From Pseudomonas sp. K2I15 (lineage in GTDB: Bacteria; Pseudomonadota; Gammaproteobacteria; Pseudomonadales; Pseudomonadaceae): 64,000 nt of DNA. Of this stretch, positions 58,267-64,000 are shown in pieces; the first letter of the stretch is position 1, and each line of letters opens with the position of its first letter. Position numbers and translations under genes: made by a program. Under the pieces are notes generated by a model. That model worked only from the letters and a program-made list of their open reading frames with translations. It was not told the origin of the DNA and made no database searches. The stretch spans positions 1 to 64,000 of the forward strand of contig NZ_NIXO01000034.1 in the NCBI RefSeq assembly GCF_002204795.1. The letters are read 5' to 3'.

Positions 58267-58657
58267 TTGCCGTCACACGAATTTCCACACGCATTGCCGG
58301 CAGCCCCAGGGCCTCCACACCCAGTTCGGTCCAGATCGGTGCGTGGTTGGGCATGTAGTGGCGGTACCACTTGACCATCTGCTCGTTCACCTCCGGTGGA
58401 AAACCGCCCACGTGGTAGGAGTTGACGTGGATCACATGCTCCCAGCCAGCCCCTGCTTGCGCCAGGGTACGTTCCAGGTTTTGAAACGCCAGGGCGATCT
58501 CGTCGCTGAGGGATTCCGGGATCTGAAACGCGTCATCCCAGCCGCCCTGGCCTGAGGTCTCTACGCGATTTCCGATTTTTACTGCCTGGGCGTAATGCAG
58601 GCTCTCGCGTGCGATGTCGCCGTAACCGGGCGTGATGAAAAATTCGGGCTTGTTCAT
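58256..58657 (-). CDS. RidA-family protein lacking the catalytic arginine
   Basis: A 133-residue RidA/YjgF-fold protein (NRVETSGQGGWDDAFQIPESLSDEIALAFQNLERTLAQAGAGWEHVIHVNSYHVGG). Where RidA has PAR with catalytic Arg105, this one reads APIWTELGVEAL, so imine deaminase activity is doubtful; it resembles the Rid4-7 groups, whose function is open. ATG 58657 has GAGGA upstream. Convergent overlap with the LysR gene. Confidence 0.85.
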   Translation of the reverse strand: MNKPEFFITPGYGDIARESLHYAQAVKIGNRVETSGQGGWDDAFQIPESLSDEIALAFQNLERTLAQAGAGWEHVIHVNSYHVGGFPPEVNEQMVKWYRHYMPNHAPIWTELGVEALGLPAMRVEIRVTAIIA

Positions 58658-58838
58658 GGGGTTCCTCGGGTTCAGTCGTTGACCCGACAAAGGCTAATGG
58701 ATTGAATAGCCGAACAAAATCCGTGTTTTCTGTCATCACTGTGCATGTCCATGGACAGTCCGAATATCAGTTTTTCACATTCCCGGACGTCACCCTTTGT
58801 TACTATCGCCCTCCGTCGTCACCAGGAGTCACCGCCAC

Positions 58839-60392
58839 ATGCAACACCAGTGGGATGAAATGCACCGCACTCGCAAGCCCACGTTTGTGTTGTGTGGCGA
58901 GCCTCAGGGGGATGTGCTCAATCTCTACGTCCATGGTTATTCGGCGTTCTTCAACCAGCAGCAGCTGGGCAATTTCTCGCAGCAACTGGCAACCATCGAA
59001 GGCTCGACCAACCTGATGCTGTTCTGGCCGGCTGGGCATTTCCTGGAAAACCTGTTTGCGCCGTTCAAGGATGTGATCTCCTCAATGCTCGGCGGCGGCA
59101 GCCTGGGCGCGGCGACCATCGGCGTGGGCAAGGCGATTGCCTATTTCCTCGACCACTACAAAAGCGTCGAGGCGCGCGTGGATGAGGTCGCCAAAAGCCT
59201 GCTGCCCGAACTGGCCAACTACCTGCACGGCGAGTCGATCACTGTGCGGCAGATCAACCTGGTCGGCCATTCCCTGGGCGCGCGAATTCTGGTCAAGAGC
59301 CTGCTGGCGAGCCCAGAAGTGGCGCGTGAATTGCCGCTGAACAACCTGTTGCTGATGGGCGGCGCAATTTGTACGTCCAGCCCGTGGGACCTGGTGTCGG
59401 CGCCACTCAAGGGCCGGGTGATCAATTGCCATTCCAGCAAGGATTGGGCCCTGGCGCTCAAACCCGACACCGAGCGCTGCATCGGTCGTTATGCCATCCC
59501 GCTGACGCCTGCGCTCAAGGCCAAGGTCGCCAATGTGCACCTGGCCACGTTCGACCACGCCGCTTACTGGCCGCAGTTGAAGACAGTGGTGCAGTACACC
59601 GACCTGTTGCAGGAGCGCCGGGGCATGATCCGCGCCGATCAGCGCAGCAGCGAAGTGCGTTTTGCCGAAGAGGATGTTGACCTGTTTGCGCTGCTGGTGC
59701 AGGCGCGGCCGGAAGAGTTGAAGTTTTTTGCCGAGCTGATGGCGCAGAAGCGCAGTGCCTCTATCGACGCCACGGTGCGCGAACCCTTGAAGCTGGCCAT
59801 CGAGTTGCAGCGCATGGGCGGCGACAGCTTTATGAACCTGGCTCGTGGCCATGGTGTGAGCTATCGCGAAATCGCCCAGGATGTGGCGCAGCGGGTGGGC
59901 ATCAAGTTTGATGAACCGATCGAGAAAGTTGCCCTGGCGGATCTGGAAGTGCAGGTCGCCGAGCGGTTGATTGAGCAATACAAGGACAAGCTGAGCCAGG
60001 CCGATCGGCAAGTGTTCGAGGCGGAGCTGAAGGCTGCGGCACAAAAGGAACAGGGCTTTTTCAATCGCTTTGATGTCGGGCGTTCAGCCACTACCGCTCT
60101 GAGCGGCACTGCGCTGGCTGGGCTCACCGGGTTCATCCTGCGCCGGGGCGCGGCCACAGCGATTCCGGTGGTGGGCCAGGCGTTGGCGGCAGCGATGCTG
60201 CTGGTGACAGGTGTACGGGCATTTTCCGGTCCCGCGTACTCCATCACCACCCTGGCGGTGCTGGTGATCGGGGTGATTCGCGAGCGCATGGAGCGTGAGG
60301 CGCTGAACCAGGAGCTGGATCTGGTGGTTCAGGTGGTAGAGGCATTCGACCTGCCCCGGGAGACGGTGATGCGTACTGTCGCGTCTGACTGA
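58839..60392 (+). CDS. Alpha/beta hydrolase fused to a YaaW/UPF0174-like domain
   Basis: A 517-residue protein in two parts. The N-terminal 270 residues form an alpha/beta hydrolase-like domain with YVHGYSAFFNQQQ and the nucleophile LVGHSLGARILV, close to DUF726-type lipases. Residues 280-500 have FAEEDVDLFALLVQARPEELKFFAELMAQ, RMGGDSFMNLARGHGVSYREIAQDVAQRVG, and two hydrophobic segments near the C-terminus, which recall UPF0174/YaaW of E. coli (GGDS-x-N-x-RGHG-x-YR motif, from memory). Combination of the two is unusual. Upstream AGGAG is 12 bases from ATG 58839. Membrane-associated by its C-terminus, probably. Confidence 0.8.
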   Translation: MQHQWDEMHRTRKPTFVLCGEPQGDVLNLYVHGYSAFFNQQQLGNFSQQLATIEGSTNLMLFWPAGHFLENLFAPFKDVISSMLGGGSLGAATIGVGKAIAYFLDHYKSVEARVDEVAKSLLPELANYLHGESITVRQINLVGHSLGARILVKSLLASPEVARELPLNNLLLMGGAICTSSPWDLVSAPLKGRVINCHSSKDWALALKPDTERCIGRYAIPLTPALKAKVANVHLATFDHAAYWPQLKTVVQYTDLLQERRGMIRADQRSSEVRFAEEDVDLFALLVQARPEELKFFAELMAQKRSASIDATVREPLKLAIELQRMGGDSFMNLARGHGVSYREIAQDVAQRVGIKFDEPIEKVALADLEVQVAERLIEQYKDKLSQADRQVFEAELKAAAQKEQGFFNRFDVGRSATTALSGTALAGLTGFILRRGAATAIPVVGQALAAAMLLVTGVRAFSGPAYSITTLAVLVIGVIRERMEREALNQELDLVVQVVEAFDLPRETVMRTVASD

Positions 60393-60433
60393 TAAGCTGC
60401 GTTCACGTCTTGTGTGAAAGCCTGGTACCCCGC

Positions 60434-61753
60434 GTGAAATTCAGCCTGCCAAAAATCGCCACCGCCCCGTTCTGCCCGCCGGAAGTCGCCGGCTCCATCG
60501 TCGTCGATCCCCGTGCCTCGTTTTTCAAGCGCGTGCTGAAGTTTGCCGGCCCAGGCTTGCTCATCTCCATCGGCTACATGGACCCGGGCAACTGGGCCAC
60601 GGCCATCGAAGCCGGTTCGCGCTACGGCTACAACTTGTTGTTCGTGGTGCTGCTGGCGAGCCTGGCGGGGATGGCGGTGCAGTGCCTGTGCTCACGGCTG
60701 GGCATCGCCACCGGCAAGGACCTCGCGCAATTGAGCCGAGAGCGCTACAGCCGGCGCTCGTCGTTCGTGCAGTGGGTTCTTGCGGAAATCTCGATCATCG
60801 CCACCGACCTGGCCGAAGTCCTCGGCTGCGCCCTGGCGTTTCACCTGTTACTGGGCGTGTCCCTGACCACCGGGATTGTCATCACCGCCTTCGATACGCT
60901 GTTAATCCTGGCCCTGCAAAATCGCGGTTTCCGCCGACTGGAAGCGATCATGCTGGCATTGGTGGCGACCATCGGCGTGTGTTTCTTCATCGAGCTGGTG
61001 CTGATCAAACCTTACTGGCCAGACGTGTTCCGTGGTTTCACCCCGTCGCTGTCGGCCATCAGTGATGCCGCACCGTTGTATCTGGCTATCGGCATATTGG
61101 GTGCAACAGTGATGCCCCATAACCTGTACCTGCACAGCTCCATCGTGCAAACCCGGCTGTTCGGCAAGGACCTGGCCAGCCGCCAGGACGCGGTCAAACT
61201 GGCGCGTATCGACACCATCGGCTCCCTGGCCCTGGCCCTGCTGGTCAATGCGGCGATCCTGATACTGGCCGCTGCGGCGTTCCATCAGACCGGCCACACT
61301 GATGTGGTGGAAATCCAGGACGCTTACCACTTGCTGGACCCACTGGTGGGCGGTGCCTTCGCCAGCGTGCTGTTCGGTGTTGCGCTGTTGGCATCCGGGC
61401 AGAGCTCCACGTTCACCGGCACCATCGCCGGGCAAGTGATCATGGAAGGCTACCTCAACCTGCGTATTCCCTGCTGGCAGCGCCGTCTGATCACCCGTGG
61501 CCTGGCGCTCATCCCGGCGTTCCTCGGGGTGTGGCTGATGGGTGACGATGCCATTGGCAAGCTGCTGATCCTCAGCCAGGTGGTGTTGAGCCTGCAACTG
61601 CCGTTTGCGTTGTACCCACTGATCCGCATGACGGGTGACAAGCGCCTGATGGGGCCATTCGTTAACAGTTTGCCCACACGGCTGCTGGCTTGGGGCTTGT
61701 TTGCGGTGATCAGCGGGGCGAATGCCTGGCTGATCGGGCAGTGGTTGTTCTGA
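60434..61753 (+). CDS. mntH: NRAMP-type Mn2+/H+ symporter
   Basis: A 439-residue NRAMP protein with the metal motifs MDPGNWAT (helix 1, here YMDPGNW) and MPHNLYLHSS (helix 6), and about 11 helices. Imports Mn2+, possibly Fe2+. The GTG at 60434 is preferred, giving a short N-terminus KFSLPKIATAPFCPPEVAGS; a TTG eight codons earlier is possible. No MntR box was found, and upstream is only 41 bp from the hydrolase gene, so cotranscription with that gene is possible. Confidence 0.92.
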   Translation: MKFSLPKIATAPFCPPEVAGSIVVDPRASFFKRVLKFAGPGLLISIGYMDPGNWATAIEAGSRYGYNLLFVVLLASLAGMAVQCLCSRLGIATGKDLAQLSRERYSRRSSFVQWVLAEISIIATDLAEVLGCALAFHLLLGVSLTTGIVITAFDTLLILALQNRGFRRLEAIMLALVATIGVCFFIELVLIKPYWPDVFRGFTPSLSAISDAAPLYLAIGILGATVMPHNLYLHSSIVQTRLFGKDLASRQDAVKLARIDTIGSLALALLVNAAILILAAAAFHQTGHTDVVEIQDAYHLLDPLVGGAFASVLFGVALLASGQSSTFTGTIAGQVIMEGYLNLRIPCWQRRLITRGLALIPAFLGVWLMGDDAIGKLLILSQVVLSLQLPFALYPLIRMTGDKRLMGPFVNSLPTRLLAWGLFAVISGANAWLIGQWLF

Positions 61754-61763
61754 ACGAAGCGAT

Positions 61764-62141
61764 TTACGTCAAAACGGCCAACGGCGTGTATTTTGCCACC
61801 ACCGGATCGGCTGTTAACAGCTTCATCGGTTCGCTGATGGCGGTTGCGATGATGAGTCGATCAAACGGGTCCCGGTGATGGTGCTCAAGGTCCTTGACCG
61901 CAATGGCATGTTCCGAGGTGATGGGTAATTCCACGTAGCCGCTTTCCTGGCAGTATTCGCGAATTTCTTCCAGGTTTACGTTGAGCTTTCCGAGCCCGAC
62001 CTTTATCGCGAGCTCCCAGAATGTGGCGGCACTGACGTAGATCTCTGCCGCGTTCTCTATCAACTTTCGGGCTTTGGCGGACAGTTTTGGATCATCGCTC
62101 AGGGCCCAAAGCAGAATATGGGTATCCAGCAACACTCTCAT
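61764..62141 (-). CDS. PIN-domain toxin, VapC-like
   Basis: A 125-residue PIN-domain protein: LLDTHILLWAL, the acid residues in FWELAIKVG, DPFDRLIIATA and LLTADP. All four acidic catalytic positions are there, so it is probably an active ribonuclease. It overlaps the antitoxin gene by 4 bp. The order antitoxin-toxin with a Phd-type antitoxin matches VapBC/Phd-PIN modules. Confidence 0.9.
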   Translation of the reverse strand: MRVLLDTHILLWALSDDPKLSAKARKLIENAAEIYVSAATFWELAIKVGLGKLNVNLEEIREYCQESGYVELPITSEHAIAVKDLEHHHRDPFDRLIIATAISEPMKLLTADPVVAKYTPLAVLT

Positions 62142-62377
62142 GGATGGTTACCCTCGAATGCATCCAGCATGTCGGCTGGCAATGGCGCATCAAAGTCATC
62201 CGGCACTACAAGTTTTCCCTTCATCGCGCCGATTCGCCGACCCGTAGGCTTTCCTACGGGGACAAGGCGGGCCATGGCGCGCCCGTGTTTGGCAATGGTG
62301 ATGATTTGGCCTGCAGCGGCATCATCGACCAGTTTTGACAGGTTATTTTTTGCTTCGCCCAACGGTACGGTAATCAT
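62138..62377 (-). CDS. Phd/YefM-type antitoxin
   Basis: A 79-residue antitoxin: MITVPLGEAKNNLSKLVDDAAAGQIITIAKHGRAMARLVPVGKP, as in Phd/YefM. GGGGAAAG lies just upstream of ATG 62377; the longer frame from 62509 is rejected because homology starts here. Works with the PIN toxin encoded downstream and probably binds the palindrome at 62393. Confidence 0.9.
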   Translation of the reverse strand: MITVPLGEAKNNLSKLVDDAAAGQIITIAKHGRAMARLVPVGKPTGRRIGAMKGKLVVPDDFDAPLPADMLDAFEGNHP

Positions 62378-62392
62378 TTGGTCTTTCCCCGG

Positions 62393-62414
62393 TTTTGGCC
62401 AAATATAGCCAAAA
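62393..62414. promoter_or_regulatory. Operator palindrome over the antitoxin promoter
   Basis: TTTTGGC (62393-62399) and GCCAAAA (62408-62414) form a perfect inverted repeat that encloses the -10 box TATATT. This suits autorepression by the Phd-type antitoxin. Confidence 0.7.
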
Positions 62415-62430
62415 TTTCGTAGACAGGCAA
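62402..62430 (-). promoter_or_regulatory. Sigma-70 promoter of the antitoxin-toxin operon
   Basis: Minus strand: -35 TTGCCT (62425-62430), 17-base spacer, -10 TATATT (62402-62407). Start would be near 62395, giving an 18-base leader that includes the GGGGAAAG ribosome site. Confidence 0.7.
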
Positions 62431-62647
62431 AGATCAGCCGACTGCTGGTTGAGGGTGATTTTTGCGGGCGTGATTGTGTGTTTCCGAGCGGGTAATGACT
62501 GGCATCCATGACGTCTCTCCTGAAGGAATTCGTCGAAGTCTGCCCGAGTGCAAGAGACTTTGGATCAGCGTTTCGTAAAATCAGAATGGGCTTACTTGAG
62601 GGGGGATTTTCCCTGACGGGGCGGGCCGAATAGTTTCCCCCTACAGC

Positions 62648-63580
62648 TTAACGGTCCCAGTAAGGCACGGCCCCAAAACACTCGACGAAGTAGTCGATTA
62701 CCGTCCGCACCTTCAACGACAACCGCCGACTACCCGGCCACAGTGCCGCAATCTGTTGCGGCTCCAGGGTCGTTGCCACTTCATAGTCGGTCAGTACCGC
62801 CTTTAGCGTGCCGGTGCGCAGGCCTTCGCCGATCAACCACGACGGAAACACCACCAGCCCAAGGCCTTGTTCGGCGGCGTGGGTCAGGGTGTCGGCGTGG
62901 TTGCCGGTGATCGGGCCTTTGACGCTGTAGGGCGTCCAGTCACCTTGGTCGCGGCGGAAGAACCAGCGCTGCTGGCCGGTGACGCCCTTGTAGGCCAGGC
63001 ATTGGTGATTGGCCAGTTCTTCGGGATGCCGAGGCGTACCGAAACGCTCCAGGTAGCCGGGGCTGGCCGCGAGGCGGAAGCGCTGGGGTGCGAAGATTCG
63101 TGCCTGCATGCCGGAATCGTTCAGCACACCAATGCGAAACAGCAGGTCAGTGCCGTCTTGCAACGGGTCGACGTAGGTGTCGGTTTGCTGGATATCCAGT
63201 TGCAGCTTCGGGTAACGCCGGCACAACTCCCCCAGCCACGGCGACAGATGACGCTGGCCAAACACCATGGGCGCATTGATGCGCACCAGGCCGCTGGGTT
63301 CGCTTTCCTGTTCCTGCAACGCTTGGCCGGCGGCTTCCAGTTGCTCCAGCATCAATCGCGCATGACGGCCCAGCAGGCGTCCGGCTTCGGTAGGGCTGAC
63401 CGCGCGGGTATGGCGATACAACAACTGTTGGCCCAGGGCCTGCTCCATCAACTGGATTTGCCGGGAAATGGAGGAGGGCGCGAGGCCCTCGCGACGTGCG
63501 ACTTCGGAGAAGCTGCCGTAGTCCAGTACCGCGACAAACAGTCGAAGCGCCTTGAAACTCAGTTCGCTCAAGCCCTGCAT
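62648..63580 (-). CDS. LysR-family regulator
   Basis: A 310-residue LysR protein: HTH (FKALRLFVAVLDYGSFSEVARREGLAPSSISRQIQLMEQALGQQLLYRHTR) and effector domain of the CrgA group. The start is one of two adjacent ATGs (63580 or 63583) behind GGAG; longer frames run into the divergent gene. It is divergent from the YdcZ-type transporter gene and probably regulates it. Confidence 0.88.
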   Translation of the reverse strand: MQGLSELSFKALRLFVAVLDYGSFSEVARREGLAPSSISRQIQLMEQALGQQLLYRHTRAVSPTEAGRLLGRHARLMLEQLEAAGQALQEQESEPSGLVRINAPMVFGQRHLSPWLGELCRRYPKLQLDIQQTDTYVDPLQDGTDLLFRIGVLNDSGMQARIFAPQRFRLAASPGYLERFGTPRHPEELANHQCLAYKGVTGQQRWFFRRDQGDWTPYSVKGPITGNHADTLTHAAEQGLGLVVFPSWLIGEGLRTGTLKAVLTDYEVATTLEPQQIAALWPGSRRLSLKVRTVIDYFVECFGAVPYWDR

Positions 63581-63698
63581 CATCACTCCAAGCTGTGCGT
63601 ATTGCGCAAAGGTGTTATCGGCATGCTCCCATTTATCGCACAGCAGTGCCACCGGATAATGCGCGCCATTGTTCCTTTCTCTAACGCGCAGGTGATGT

Positions 63699-64000
63699 AT
63701 GCAGGCTTCTTCAATGGAGGGTGTGGCCCAGGCCAGGCCCAAGACGTTTCTTCGGTTGCTGTTGCTGCCGCTGGTGATTTTCGCTGGCATGGGCTTGTCG
63801 GTGGAGGCCGGGTTGCTGGGCCCGCTGGGGGTGCAGGTTGGGCACTTGTGGGCGACCTTGAGCATCTTCGGGGTCGGCTCGGCGATCCTGTTTTTGCTGT
63901 TGCTGTTCAGCGGCCCGCAAAAGGGCCCGGCGTTGACCGATCTGCCGCGCTGGCAACTGGTCGGCGGGTTCCTGGGGCCCATGTACGTGGTGGTGCTGAC
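63699..64000 (+). CDS. YdcZ/DUF606-type DMT transporter, N-terminal part
   Basis: Open frame from ATG 63699 to the window end, so about 100 residues of an uncut larger protein. MQASSMEGVAQARPKTFLRL is followed by hydrophobic helices, and EAGLLGPLGVQVGHLWATLSIFGVGSAILF and LPRWQLVGGFLGPMYVVVL match the repeat pattern of YdcZ/DUF606 proteins (small drug/metabolite transporter superfamily). Divergent from the LysR gene. Substrate unknown. Confidence 0.75.
   Translation, partial: MQASSMEGVAQARPKTFLRLLLLPLVIFAGMGLSVEAGLLGPLGVQVGHLWATLSIFGVGSAILFLLLLFSGPQKGPALTDLPRWQLVGGFLGPMYVVVL

Overview
The window looks like chromosome of a fluorescens-group Pseudomonas. It has high GC and typical Pseudomonas operons: a peptide transporter of the Yej type, 3-hydroxybutyrate genes under a sigma-54 activator, an H2-type type VI secretion (T6SS) locus, MntH and KefC. 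It also has many REP/REPIN palindromes of the two arm types usual in this group (GTGGCGAGGGAGCTTGCTCCC and GTGGGAGC-GCTTGC-GCGA). No tRNA, rRNA, CRISPR array, insertion sequence or prophage was seen. All calls come from reading the sequence; nothing was searched.

Layout. 1-1215: end of a PhzF-like gene, a thioredoxin-like gene and a small exported protein. 1469-8181: a catabolic island with a polar amino-acid ABC transporter, RidA, an IclR regulator, a fold-III PLP ammonia-lyase and a kinase that closely resembles KDG kinase. I read it as D-glucosaminate (or a similar amino-sugar acid) uptake and conversion to KDPG, driven by a sigma-54 promoter. 8296-11151: a parvulin isomerase and a three-PAS hybrid histidine kinase. 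11287-17309: acetoacetyl-CoA synthetase, 3-hydroxybutyrate dehydrogenase, a GntP-type permease and their sigma-54 activator (HbcR-like), with two matching 18-bp upstream sites. 17306-22831: YejABEF-like oligopeptide/microcin C importer, translationally coupled to the activator gene. 22972-24838: second parvulin, a DUF1543 protein and an aldo/keto reductase.

24894-45861: the largest unit, a T6SS. hcp is divergent; then tssA-B-C-E-F-G-clpV, a sigma-54 activator, a 43-residue lipoprotein, fha, tssJ-K-L-M, a PP2C phosphatase and a Ser/Thr kinase, mostly overlapping or nearly touching. The order matches the P. aeruginosa H2-T6SS. No vgrG, PAAR or effector gene lies in the window. The hcp/tssA intergenic region carries four palindromic TGCGCA boxes in two pairs.

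45858-64000: mixed metabolic and accessory genes: a DUF6388-like protein, a serine hydrolase, a PTS-EIIC/EAL fusion, a LysR/DUF4865 divergent pair, a histidine phosphatase with cobF, an esterase, KefC-type antiporter, a HigBA-type and a Phd/VapC-type toxin-antitoxin pair, three LysR regulators in all, a RidA homolog lacking the usual arginine, a hydrolase fused to a YaaW/UPF0174-like domain, MntH, and the start of a YdcZ-type transporter cut by the window end.

The most notable items are the probable D-glucosaminate island, the HbcR promoter architecture with a REPIN between its two binding sites, the paired TGCGCA boxes of the T6SS, and two unusual domain fusions.
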